64,000 nucleotides of DNA from Porpolomopsis calyptriformis. Taxonomy: Eukaryota; Basidiomycota; Agaricomycetes; Agaricales; Hygrophoraceae. Location: positions 1,097,098-1,161,097 of the forward strand of contig OX621164.1 in assembly GCA_951640195.1 (NCBI GenBank), written 5' to 3'. A program made the position numbers and the translations under genes. The notes beneath the pieces are model-generated. The model saw only the letters and a program-made list of their open reading frames with translations, had not been told where the DNA came from and searched no databases. Positions 34,260 to 45,604 of the stretch are shown piece by piece. How positions within the stretch are numbered: the first letter of the stretch is position 1; each line of letters opens with the position of its first letter.

Positions 34260-35420
34260 GGCAATCGTTGTCCTCTATACGGACTAAGTAGCACCACCTG
34301 TGGGACGTATCGTCGCACTGAAACCTGCAAGACCGCCGCCTACGATGCGGACATGGACGCCGCCCGTGGCAGATTGACGCAGGGTCGGATTTGGGCGTTG
34401 AATTGGATACCAACGACGGTCTCGATGTTCAACTGCTGACAAAGTTGCCAAATGAACCACCTTGGCCATAACCCTGGTACAAAAAAACTGGCGGCGCGTG
34501 TCTGTAACGGTCCATCTCTTCAACATTCCCTGCGTATTGGTTGCATCACTGCCATTGCCCGTGCGTTGAATTCTTCAGAGAAGCAACACCTCGACGTCGG
34601 TATACGAATCCCAACCCGCTGTGTTTTTATGCTTCTACCCCGCATGCGCAGGTTGAGTTGTTTTCCACAGTGCGCTGTTAGGGCTACGATATCACTATAC
34701 CGGCAAGCAATGGAGCACTCGTCTTGTGCCCCGTTCCGGTTTACATATCTCGCTTTTGGCACGGTGACGTTATCTGCCAAGAGGGCTCCAATATCAATGC
34801 CTTCAAAGAAATTGACGACAACGGCGCTCTGTACGCAGCCATCTCTCGGTAACAACCTCACGAGGCGCTTGCCATCATAAAAGCGTTCAACCTGTTGTTG
34901 GAATGCTGTACAGTGCGACGATAACCGGGGTATTGCATTCCGTCGGATCCTACAACCACTCCATAGTTTTTATTAGAAATCTACTCCGCGCTGGAGCAAA
35001 TATCGAGAAAGAGCACCCCCTCTCACCAGGCAGCTTCAGAGCGGAGTCCAGTTGGATAGGCTTAATTTTTGATCAAGCCTCATAGAAATCACATCCACTC
35101 AACCAACACTGCGGCACCATTAATAAAACTGTGCAATGCCAATGCAGACCGACCAAACCGACTCGCGGTGGGAACCACAGCATCCTTTCTCATGTCATAA
35201 CCCACCCCGGAAATAGGAAATACTCCAACTCGGACACCGTCCCTACGGTTGTCAAGGTACATGGTAATACTGGATCGAACTTCAATCACCTCTCATCACT
35301 CGTGGATGGAGTCACTCCATTGCACGTTGCCGCTCGAGCGAGGTTCGGATATCAAGACCCCCATCTCTGGAGGCCTCTGCGGAACGTGCAGATATTCTAA
35401 CCTCACGACGTGGACGACCT
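34260..35420 (+). pseudogene. decayed ankyrin-repeat-like sequence
   Basis: Scattered fragments in shifting frames resemble ankyrin repeats: NALYAAIS-like NGALYAAISR near 34825, RNLLRAGANIEKEHPLSPG near 34975, and LVDGVTPLHVAARAR near 35300. Stops and frameshifts separate them, and no splice pattern restores one frame. It may be a remnant of a STAND/ankyrin gene like the intact one at 53.5-56.5 kb, though the repeats are not close copies of that gene. The limits are approximate. Confidence 0.4.
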
Positions 35421-36854
35421 CTTTACAACTCAGTCCTTCTACACCCAAGTTTTTAGAACGCGGCACAAAGGGGGGATGTGAAAGATGTTAACCGTCAAAC
35501 AGCGCTTATACTGGCACGATTCATGAACCGCTTGACAATGAAATAGTTGACAAGATTCGATTATTGGCGGAACGACTTCGGCGATCTACCTACCACGAAT
35601 CGCAGAATAGAGCGAGGGTACCCGTATGGCCTCAAGCCACCGACTACTTCCCTAGTCAATCCTTCAGTGTTCAGATCCTTTTCTTTCACTTAAGAAATCC
35701 TGTCGTCCACGGTCTCGCTTTACAATCACCTTCCACATCTTCACCAAGATTCCCTTGAATACAATGATAATCAGAGTGGTCACCTATATCTCCTCCTCCC
35801 CTCGGACTATTCGCAAAACTCGCCAAATCCTCCCGCTCCATAGTGAAGCTGCCGACAGCCATGGCAAGCCGAGAAACAAGACACATCCAACCATCAAAGG
35901 ATGCGGCGTGTGGAGTTGGGTTCCTTCCCACCACATGGTTGGCAGCGCGGGTTGAACAAAAGTTTGTCGATGACCTGTTCTTTCTTCACATATCCACCAT
36001 CGACAATCTCATCGCACTTGTCCACCGACTCGACATATGTACAAACCTTGTCTGACATCTAATAATATTAGTCCATTTATTCACAGAGCATCCTGTATAG
36101 ATGCTTCATGAATAAACCGGTCGTACAGTCCAGTTATAACCTCTTTAAATGTCCATCGGCGTTTCTGCCTAGACACACTGTCGATATTGTTGTTAAACCA
36201 CTGTCATTCGCGTCTCCTCCGCTCAATCCTATCCATCAAAGTTTCATGATTGTCTCCTTATACGCCGCACGCAGTGATCTCTAACCTCAAGCTCTTTATC
36301 GGAGAAGATTACATACGCATACGTGGCAGGGAGTGAATTGCAATCAGCAAATCCATGTTTGACCTCGACAACAAAGTTTTGATGTCCCTTCTCTGGCCGT
36401 CCCAAGCACTCTGTTTAGATATCTCTTCGGTAGATCTAACCTCCTACTTCAACTTGTAATAAGGCACCTTTTGAGCATGTGCAGTGAGTGCCCCTGTCAG
36501 ACTCAGGGACACTCTAAAAATGTCCCGAGCTTGGAAATCAATGTTTTATATGCCGCAGCCTCATTATCCTTTAATCATTCGCTGTAAATTTCATCATGAT
36601 TGTCGATGTAACAACTTGATTGCCGCCATTCCGTGAGTCGGAGAATAATAAACCGCAACCCCACACGATCGGTGATAACATGCAGCTCGCGCTCGCGCAT
36701 CAAAAAATCTCATCTACATGTATAGAATTCTGGAAGATTCATAAAGGGGATCGCATTGCATATTCGTAAATGCGTCTGAATCGGATCATGTTGAGGGGGG
36801 TATGCTATACGACACATCGGCACCATTCAGGCGTCTGGTATACATGATTTGCGC
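35421..36854. other. gene-poor, AT-rich region
   Basis: No gene, RNA or repeat could be supported. It leads into the 3' end of secreted paralogue 2. The base composition is more AT-rich than that of the flanking genes. Confidence 0.45.
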
Positions 36855-38273
36855 TTAGGACACGGTGAACTGTGCAAGATACCAAGTCAGAAAGAGAATC
36901 GCATCATCGGGAGCGCCATTTGGATGATTGAACTCACGTAAACAGCATCGTCAAGGGATCCGTGTTGAGCGATGGGGACAAGAACTGGCTGATGGTTGGC
37001 GGCGGTGTTGATGGTGGAGACCTTGTAGGTGCCAGCGGGAAGGCCGGCGGTCACATTGGCGGTGAGGACGCCATTGACGGCTGCAGCGTTGAGACCCTTG
37101 AAGAACGTGAATTTGGTCGGGTCATTAGGTGTGTTCTGTGTGAGCGACAAGAGGGATTCGACGACGACGTGCGAGTGGCCGACGACCTGGCCTTGCGCGT
37201 TCAGTTGCTGAGGTGCGGCAAAGTAGTTTGTTTGTGCGTTGACGAAGTTACCGGTTTCCATTCCCTGGATGGCCAAAGAGATCACGAATTGTGAGTTGGG
37301 GGGTACGTTAGCACCGTTTGTTGGGAATTCGAATTTAGCCGACGGCATGTTGGCCTTGGAGGGGATGCTACCCATCGGAGCGGGATTGCATGATCCTGCA
37401 ATGATCTGTTTGCCATTGGTGATGGGAAGGTTGGGGACGGTAGCACAGAAGTTGATGAAGTTGTTCGACGAGGTGAGGGAAGGTACCTGACCAGCTTCTT
37501 GAACAGCTTGGCCTAGAAAAAAAAAACCACGTCAGGAACAAGCCAGGGGACCACGAAGCGATTTTCATTACCGTCGTTCTGAAACCCGGGCGCGAGGACG
37601 GAGGGATCGAGAGTGAGCGAGTTTTGGAGATCAGGGTTGTTTGGAGTAGCGACAGTGGCGGCGGCAGCAGAAGCTGAAGATGAAGCAGAGCTGTTGGCGT
37701 TGTTGTTCACCGCGGCAGCGGAGGTGCTAGCGGCCTAATCACATCATTGTCAGAATGCTATGAGAGAGAGAGCCGTCTTGGAACTTACAGCAGCTGATGA
37801 AGCGGCAGCAGCTGCGCCGGACGCGGCATTGTTGGCACCGGTTGCAGCAATCCGGGCAGCAATATCAGCTTTGGTGGTGCAGGCAATGACCGTTCCTGAG
37901 CCACCAACGACGGGCAAGGCTGCGCAACTAAAGAACAGATATTTGAATATTGATCGAGGAAATGTGGTTAGTGTACGCACGTTGTTCCAGCGGCGCAACC
38001 CTGCACGGCGAACTTGCCATTGGCACAGAGGGCAAATCCACCGCTGATGCACGCCTGTTGGCCGGTCGTGCAGGCAGCATTAGAGGAAAGTGTCTTGAAT
38101 TTTTCGCTGGTGGTTAAAACAATTAATTATTCGATCGAGAAGGGGGAGCGGTAAATGGCTCACTTTAAAGCGATCGCGGCCTGGCCATTGGCCAAGTCGA
38201 ATGAGCTTCGGCGGGTGGGTTGAGCAGAAGCAACGAGAAGGAGAGCCAAAGACACGAAGACAGAATACTTCAT
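36855..38273 (-). CDS. alanine-rich secreted protein with CBM19-like module, paralogue 2
   Basis: Exons (minus strand): 38164-38273, 37981-38106, 37789-37927, 37572-37734, 36938-37512 and 36855-36869, giving 375 residues. A signal peptide (MKYSVFVSLALLLVASAQ) is followed by a cysteine-rich module, CTTGQQACISGGFALCANG then GCAAGTTCAALP and VIACTT. This looks like a CBM19-type chitin-binding domain. An Ala/Ser linker and the same about 190-residue domain as paralogue 1 follow, with a 575-base exon of identical length, ending DDAVYFTVS. The chitin-binding module is missing from paralogue 1. A role at the fungal wall is inferred from the signal peptide and the module. Confidence 0.8.
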
Positions 38274-38453
38274 TTTGGGGTGGGGTATTTAAATAAATAA
38301 AAACAGCGAATGAAATTAGTTAGTGAAAAGAAAGGGGGGGGACACCGGGTCAACCGAGAGAAGTTCGAAAGCGATCGCGGACCGCGAGAATGGAAATTTG
38401 GGCGACGAAGCAAAGGGACAAGGGCGAGGGAAATGGGTTTCAGGACCGAGAGT

Positions 38454-38460
38454 TTTATAG
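38454..38460 (-). promoter_or_regulatory. TATA box of secreted paralogue 2
   Basis: TATAAAA on the minus strand, 181 bases upstream of the start codon at 38273, a spacing close to that in paralogue 1. Confidence 0.6.
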
Positions 38461-38677
38461 GCTGGTTAAGTTGATGAAGGTTGCGATTGGGTGCACATGG
38501 TGATGTGGAGCAAAATGGAGTAAAATGGACCTACAGTGAGAGATACATTGAACGGATGAATTTCCTGTGCGCACTTAACCCAGTTCGTTGCTCGAGCTTG
38601 ATGTAGCTCACATGACTTTTACATACACCGATCACGATCACAGCGGTCGTCCAACCCAAGACAAGAATTTATCTACA

Positions 38678-39821
38678 ATGCCGACTAGCCTGCTCGTAGA
38701 TGCAGTGTGTCACTCTCAAATCCATCCACGCAACCGCAGCCTCTGATTTCACCCCACAGATTTTGTTCGACATGGATGGGTAAGTGGACAATTGAACCAT
38801 AAGCTCATCATCAGCTTGCATGCCGACCGAACATTTGTTCCCTCGGTCTCCCATTTGGGACACGCAACTGCCGTTGGACCGCCACACGAAACAGAACGCT
38901 GCTAGATTCAGCGCCGGGACTCACCAAAGCGTGGCAAACGTTTGCCAATGATTATTCCTTTGATGCCGAACAGGTAGCTCACGCCAGCCACGGAAAAAGG
39001 CTGAGCGATACCCTCAGGGAATGCTGCAAGATCGACGACGAGATCAAACTGGAAGTGTGTCCCACCGTTTTGATTCCCTATCAGCCAGCTTATGTCAATA
39101 CCAGTCAGAGATCGGCCGTTTTGAGGCTGAAGTCATCGATGGTGGTCCGGTCGCACTCCCCGGGTCCATCTCTTTGTTATCTCAAGTACGCATTTCTCTA
39201 TTCTCGTATCTGTGCCTTGCCGTTGCTCAACTCGATCACAGCTAGCAACCACCGCAGCCTCCAACTGGACCATCGTCACTTCTGGTCACTCCCTGTCCCC
39301 AAAAATTCCGAGTTTTTTCCGTAGTTAACGAAACCTGCTCTAGCGACCGATTTCTACACCGCAAGGGCATTGCAGTTGTGCAACATCCCCATGCCGCCAG
39401 TGGGATATATTACATCCAATGATGTGAAACGTGGGAAACCCCATCCAGATCCGTACCTTGCTGGCGCTAAAAGTTGTTCCGCTGAACCGGACAATTGTCT
39501 GTGCCCCCCTCTCCCCTGTCGCTAAGCTGCAGGATGCCACTCTCCTTACCTTAGATTGCAGGTCTCGTTGTGGAGGATGCCCCTTCGGGATTAATGGCTG
39601 GTCATGCCGCGGGGGCTAAGACCCTCGCCGTATGTACGTCCCACACGCGTCAGGAAATCCTGGATTCGAATGCCAACCCGGATTATATCGTCAAGGATCT
39701 CACGAGGTACGTCTCCATCGTGTAGCTCTCCGTGTGTCTTCATGCTCAGCGGCGGGTCAGAGTTTCGGCTCGAGGGGTAGACGGGAAGATAGAGGTCATC
39801 ATTGACGATTCAACAGATTAG
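38678..39821 (+). CDS. HAD-family sugar-phosphate/glycerol-3-phosphate phosphatase (Gpp/Dog type)
   Basis: A small haloacid-dehalogenase phosphatase; relatives remove phosphate from glycerol-3-phosphate or 2-deoxyglucose-6-phosphate. Exons: 38678-38704, 38760-38779, 38895-39054, 39105-39185, 39242-39284, 39344-39496, 39562-39706 and 39761-39821, giving 229 residues. Motif I is ILFDMDGTLLDSAPG, split by an intron after DMDG. Motif II is WTIVTSATDFY, motif III is DVKRGKPHPDPYL and motif IV is CLVVEDAPSGLMAG. It ends in KDLTRVSARGVDGKIEV. All eight exons are short, so no long open frame reveals the gene. The substrate cannot be read from sequence. Confidence 0.87.
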
Positions 39822-40263
39822 GGCGCTCGTCCTCCTTCCGAGAGGATGCGATGATACTTACTAATGGATTATGAAGACTTGTTGCTACTCGACAATTGCG
39901 AAATCATTAAATTCAGACCCTGCTGCTTATTACCTTCCACGACGAGGCAAGTGACTTGAGTAGGATCCTCATTGGCGCACCTCACGGCAAGCCCCACAGG
40001 AGGACAATTCACTCCAGCCTAGGTTGAACCTCAGTTCCTTATTGTCAAAGTCTAGACAAGCAATTTCCAGGGATCGAACAGATCATGTGTTTTCGGTGAG
40101 ATATCAAGGTGCACAGCGCAACTTTGCGCTTTATCGCTCAATCAAAACCATCGTGCAATTTCGCTGGAAGTTATTATAAACAGGAAAGCAAATGGGAGTG
40201 CAATCACAACAGGGCAGATTAGGGCAGGCACTCGGAGCGCGTATGGTGTTGACGTGCTTGTTT
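39822..40263. other. intergenic region between convergent genes
   Basis: These 442 bases hold the 3' ends of the phosphatase and p23 genes. No conserved frame or repeat is seen. Confidence 0.45.
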
Positions 40264-41070
40264 TCATTCCTTTGTCGAATCAGCATCTTCAAGAGGAGGC
40301 GGAGCGTCGTCGTTGTCGTCGTCGGAATCGGAGTCAGAAGGGACGCCACTGGGACCGGGACCGGGACCAGCACCAGCACCCATGGAGGACATCATCTGAA
40401 TATGCGAGGTGAGAGCTTTGTCAAGTTGGATTGAGGACCACGAACATTGTCAAAGTCCATATCTCCGGGCATGCCTGGGTAATCATCGTCGAACCCTTTT
40501 GCACCACCACCACCATTTTGCTCGTCCTCGTCTACCCATTTGTCGAAATCGGTCTTGACAAAAGTCGTCTTCGCCTTGACCTTTGTCAGACGGGGCCAGT
40601 ACTCGATCTTTTTCTCCTTTTTGCGGAGAACGAGGTAGAAGGAACGGGTGGTGAGACGTTTCACTGACTCCTGTTGGGTGTGAGATATAGCGATGAGAGA
40701 GATAGGGAGCAGAACACGAACTTCGGGGATGATCTCGTCGAATAATTCAAGATCAAAAGCGTAGTTTTTCTCTGCTATTCCCTTTTCAGGGCTAGGAGAA
40801 AGACATGAACGGGTGGGTAAGCGCCCAAGAATGGTTCAAGTACTGACTTTCCCGATCTAGCTTTGAACGAGATGTTGGTAGGAGTCAAATCGCATTCCAG
40901 AGTAGATTCTTGGATGTCCGGAAGATTTATTGTGAGAAAGACGACGTTCTGGGATGATGGAGTTGGATCGAGGACTTAGGGGAAGGTTTTGGGATTAAAC
41001 GTACTTTTACTGGGTCTACATCAGAGCTTCTTTGGGCCCAAAGTATTTCGGGATGTGTAGTCTCACTCAT
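40264..41070 (-). CDS. SBA1: Hsp90 co-chaperone p23 (Sba1/Wos2)
   Basis: Binds the closed, ATP-bound form of Hsp90 through a CS (Hsp20-like) domain. Exons (minus strand): 41005-41070, 40848-40948, 40722-40791, 40446-40670 and 40264-40395, giving 197 residues. The CS domain runs from HPEILWAQRSSDVDPVKN through FLTINLPDI, NYAFDLELFDEI and SFYLVLRKKEKKIEYWPRL. After it come the conserved TDFDKWVDEDEQ and a Gly/Met-rich segment (GMPGDMDFDN). The last exon gives a GPGPGP run and an acidic tail ending in DSTKE, typical of p23 proteins. Confidence 0.92.
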
Positions 41071-41494
41071 GGTGGATGTGTTGGTTGAAAGGCTCGGTCA
41101 AATTTTGAGGGTTTTGTTTCTGGCGAAGGCGAATGCTCCAGAAAGTTCAAGGCTACCTTTTGTTGTTTCCTGTTTGGTTAGCGGTAAACTCCGTTCGTGC
41201 CAAGGGATGGATAACATACCGGTTCTGCGGTGTTCGAGCTCGATGGCGAATCTTTCACCGAAGTAACCGTAAAGGCAGATTAAATACATTCATCTCAAGG
41301 ACCATCCCAGTTACTGTACGAAATCTCATTGTTTTGCCACTTCAAAGGTCACGTGCACTACCTTTCTCCTTCGAACTATGTGGTCAGTATAATCAATGCA
41401 GAGATCCTCCACTCATTAAATGTCCTCCAGGTGTACACGTTGGTTTCTACCGCTATTATTACTCCCTTTGCCCACCGCTCCACCTTACTTTCTC
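41071..41494. promoter_or_regulatory. divergent promoter region, p23 / membrane protein
   Basis: These 424 bases lie between two divergent starts. An open frame from about 41329 could instead be 5' coding sequence of the next gene, because its phase fits an alternative splice at 41535. Confidence 0.4.
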
Positions 41495-42206
41495 ATGGTC
41501 TTCATCTTCTCCTTGACGCTGCATGCCAAACCATGGTACATTTAATTCAAGTCGAGTGTGGTGCTGACCCGACCATTTCCCTCGTAGTTTTTATTGCATC
41601 GCATTGCTTACGACTTTGTTTGTCTCCTCATGCTACTGGCAGCCTTTTCCGATCACCAATCCTCTCTCAACGCCTTGGTCTGAAAACGTCACGACGTTTG
41701 CCGACGCACTCAATTCTTCCATGACAAATACAGAAATCCAGCTACCACCCGTCATGCGAGTCATCGACCGTTGCTGGTGCGATTTCTCGAGTGGGAGTTT
41801 ATTCGAGCCGTTTAACGTCACCAATTGGGAACTCATCAGCGTCGAACGTTTGAAGGAGGATCTGGAGCGGAAGAGCCAGATCGGTGACACAGAACACGTT
41901 CCAGAAGACGACGCGGCCGATGGAAGACAACCGAATTCAACTAAAACTGAGCCACCTCATGCCGTTCCCTGGCGACCCCGCTCTCCCGTTCGGCGCTTAT
42001 GGTCAATATTCGACCCCATCTACCGCAACCCAAGCCGTACCCCATCCAGTCGCCCGCCATCAACCGACTCACAATCTGCTCCTGAGATTTCGGAGGAGGT
42101 ATCATCCTCAACATCAGGGACAAATCTCCCGCTCATTCGAAAGGAATATGATTTACGACCGCATGGGCTGGGTGTTATCGTTGACTTTGGGTATTCAGAC
42201 GATTGA
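41495..42206 (+). CDS. unrecognised small membrane-anchored protein
   Basis: Best model: exons 41495-41535 and 41588-42206, 219 residues. It starts with a hydrophobic segment (MVFIFSLTLHAKPC, then FYCIALLTTLFVSSCYW), likely a signal anchor. A polar part follows (WSENVTTFADALNSSMTNTE) with several N-glycosylation sequons, then WCDFSSGSLFEPFNVTNWEL. The rest is a Pro/Ser/Arg-rich tail ending LRPHGLGVIVDFGYSDD. I do not recognise the family. Another model uses an upstream frame (from about 41340) and a 116-base intron ending in CAG before 41645. The 5' end is therefore unresolved. The C-terminal frame is well supported by its length. Confidence 0.5.
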
Positions 42207-42367
42207 AAAGCTTGGTTAGTAACTGTCGATACATACTGTAGTACTTGACTCGTGGGAACAAACTGGTGGCTGACTGCAGCAGCAGCGTACTCCACGTCCC
42301 CTCGCAAATCGAATTTCACCCCACTTGGATGCTCTCTTGAGGTCATTCCACCACTCGGCACATTGAT

Positions 42368-45019
42368 ATGGCCTCCGATACCAGGGATCGGCCCCCTCAC
42401 AAGCAGCAACGCAATGTTGCTTCCCTTTTGGACCCTATTACTACAAAACTCGTCTCTAAAACCTTCATGGCCCCCTTTATTCCTCGAAAGGGAGACCACA
42501 CAAGGATTTTATCAGACTGTGAAGTGTCCCTTCCGTTAACATCATGCTTGACGTGCACAATTCAATTTATTCAAAATTCCGTTATGCTACAGTGGCACCT
42601 GTTATCATGACCCCGAAAATGCTCAATTCGGCCGCCGCCGCTTCAGCGAGTCCCCAAGTCTCTGCCAGGAGTTCCAGCGGCGTGTCTCATTCCCGTATGG
42701 ACTTTGCAACCTTGGGACGTGCTCCCTTTCGCCTCGGAATCGGCGCGCGGCGCATATGTTCACGCGACTTGCAAATCGTCGAGGCCACGGAGGAGCTGCT
42801 AGACGCAGAGATTCCCGAGCCGGGAGGTGTAGCGACCGATGTCAGTCTCTTGCGCGGGTTTAATGCTACCATTCCGAGTGCCGAGAAGAGTCGATCGAGG
42901 CGGAGGCAGATGAGGAACGTGGAAACGCCACATCTCGGACTGAAGAAGATGGGGATGAACGCGAGGGGTCTTTTAATGGAAGAGGAAGAGGATGAAGTAC
43001 AGAGTGTTGTCAGCGAAGAGGATGTGGTGATTGTTGGGAGAGCCGACTCGAGCATCAGGAAGGGCAAACTTCCAAGGAAGGCGAGGCAAAGCTTGAGTAC
43101 CGGAAAAGCTTTCGGGAAGGAAGAGTTATCCCGACAGACGAAGGAAATCATGCACGACAAAGAGAACCTTCACGTCCGCAGAGTACGTTGGGCCTGTCTT
43201 CATTATCCATCTTGCTGATGACTTGTTACAGAGTCTTATTAATAGTGAGATCACGGAAATCACACATAAAATAGCTGCTTTGGATACCACCCGGGAAATG
43301 CTTGAGCAAGAACTTCTGAGATTACAGGAAGATGAGCTCGAGCTGGATGATGAGTGTAAGTGGCTAAAGGCTGGTTCATGGTTCCAACTATATCCTTACG
43401 TGACGCTAGTCGAAGGTGTCAGCGAACGCTTAGAATTAGAGAAGTCGTCAAGTAGATCTCAGAAACCCACAGCACAATCTATTCGCCTCCCGCAAAGCTC
43501 TCGTCGAAGGAAAGGTATGAAAGTCGTTCCCATTCGCAATTGTCTGTAACACCTCTCTAGGACCTGCTTTTCTGCCGTCTGAACATGACGAACTACCGCC
43601 GGGGATCGCATTCATGGTAGGCTTCACGTTTCATGCTGCCTTTGGACTCAGCATCACGGTTTCCAGACTCTCCACAGTCATACAACACCCATAACGGCTC
43701 TAGATTTTTCCGAACCATATGGCACCCTTGTCACCGCCTCACAAGAAGATACTCAGCCACGGGTCTGGGACTTGTTATCGGGATCTGAAGTTGGAAGACT
43801 AAGGGGGCACCGTGGGGCAATTAAATGCGTGCAAGTAGAAGATCACGTTTGCCTAACGGGTGGAGAGGATGGTAATATCAGATTATGGGACCTGCGAAAA
43901 GTGGACGAGGGGGAGGGATGCGAAGGAGAGCTGGTCAGTTTGAACGAGGTCGCAGAAGAGGAGGAGCGTCAGGAATCCGGGGAAGCGCAGGAGCCCCCAG
44001 ACGAGACCCGGCCGAAAAAGAAGTGTGAGCGGGAGAACCCCTGTGTGAGGGTGCTGGAAGGCCACAGTAAAGCTGTGACTGCCGTGTACTTTGAGGATGA
44101 TTGTTTGGTGGGTACACTTTCCATCTTTTCCTTTTTGACGCTGTATAAATCTCTGGTTCTGGACAACCCAAGGTTACGGGAGCTTCCGATAAGACACTTC
44201 GACAATGGGACCTCACGACGGGACAATGTGTGATGACCATGGATATCCTGTGGGCCATTTCGCACCCACCTATGGCAGTCCCTGGAGTTCCGCTCCCCAG
44301 TCACCTCTTTCCTAATGCAGCAGCGGTTGCTACTGGATCCTTTGCCGTGCCGACGCCCCCTTATGCTGACGGAAGCTGGGACATGTACCAAGACTTTGTC
44401 GGTGGCGTTCAGTTCTGGGGTTACGGGCTTGTTAGTGGTAGCGGTGATGGCGTGGTGCGAATGTGGGACAGTGAGTGAATCTCTGCAGATGGATTCTTTA
44501 GGATTCCTCGTTGATTTCAATTGATAGTGCGGACGGGCCAAGCTCATAGGACATTGTTGGGGCATACTGGCCCTGTAACTTGTTTGCAGTTCGACGAGAT
44601 TCATATCGCTAGCGGAAGTCTGGACAAGACACTGCGGGTATGCACTCCCTTTCCTCATCCTCGGTCAACCCTTTGATTTTTTTTTTTTTTTTGCAGATAT
44701 GGGATCTCCGGACGGGTGGTACATTTGAAACCCTCAGATACGACCACGGTGTTACCAGTCTGCAATTCGATAGCCGTAAGGTCATTGCAGCTACGGGCGA
44801 CAATGGAATCAAAGTTGGTGTCCTACTCTTGATCAGTTTCAAGATTTTTTTTTCTGACAACATCTCTTTTGGTTCCCTCAGATCTACAATCGTATAAGCA
44901 TGCAGCACTCGACTTTGCAGACCAACGGTCATACCAAGCCGGTTGAACGGCTTCGATATATGGATCGATATATGGTGTCGGGTGGACGGGATTCTGCAAT
45001 CAAAATTTGGTCGTTATAG
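42368..45019 (+). CDS. MDV1: mitochondrial division protein Mdv1/Caf4 family
   Basis: Adaptor that links Fis1 on the mitochondrial outer membrane to the dynamin Dnm1 during fission. Ten exons: 42368-42518, 42593-43182, 43232-43355, 43410-43514, 43561-43616, 43667-44107, 44173-44470, 44528-44637, 44697-44813 and 44882-45019, giving 709 residues. The N-terminus has [19 protein letters not shown], then [10 protein letters not shown] helical coiled coil follows ([20 protein letters not shown] ... LEQELLRLQ). The WD40 propeller starts at [20 protein letters not shown] and ends [13 protein letters not shown]. The splice between exons 1 and 2 is chosen by phase. Acidic low-complexity inserts break one WD repeat. 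Confidence 0.92.
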
Positions 45020-45604
45020 TCTCCTCACCTCCAATCCGGGACACTCAAGGCAACATTAAAAGTGTTATAATCATATTGATATCTATGTGTATTGAATACG
45101 AGCAGTAGTGAAGCATCGGATTTGGAAAAGTTGTATTTGGAACCCCCGGCTAGAAGTACATTTAGATCTGGGGCTTACAAGCAAAAGAATTGACACTTGA
45201 CAAAAATTTTGGGATATTCATCTCAAGACAAAAGAATGAGCAAAACCGTGCGCATGTAATCACGATCGTTGGTAGAAATTCACGTCATAAGCTGTGGTCT
45301 TGGCTGACAGGACAATAATTCAAGTGTTATACCAGGGGACGTGTTCAATGTTTATATGTTCAAGTACGATAGCCATCGGAAAGTTTGAAGGGCGCGGATC
45401 GGAAAGGAATTGCTGAAGGTTTTTCATAATTTCGAAACAAGACACTGGTAAAAGTACAACAGGAGAAGGATGAGGATACGTACAAGTCAAGATTGGCATA
45501 AATCACACATCGAACAAGAGGTTTAGAAGTACATGCACAGAGGCGGCGAGAGAGAGAGAGAACCAGGTGTGCAACCATTTTGGATATTTTGGATATTTTG
45601 GATA
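45020..45604. other. intergenic region with a short 9-bp tandem repeat
   Basis: 3' ends of two convergent genes. Near 45580-45606 a 9-base unit, ttggatatt, is repeated three times just beyond the stop of the oxygenase gene. A (GA)n run precedes it near 45550. No gene is seen. Confidence 0.5.

Noticed and set aside
34284..34526. IVGGGLAGFSA on the minus strand, resembling an FAD-binding loop
   Set aside because: It is an isolated 11-residue match with no further oxidoreductase sequence around it; probably chance.
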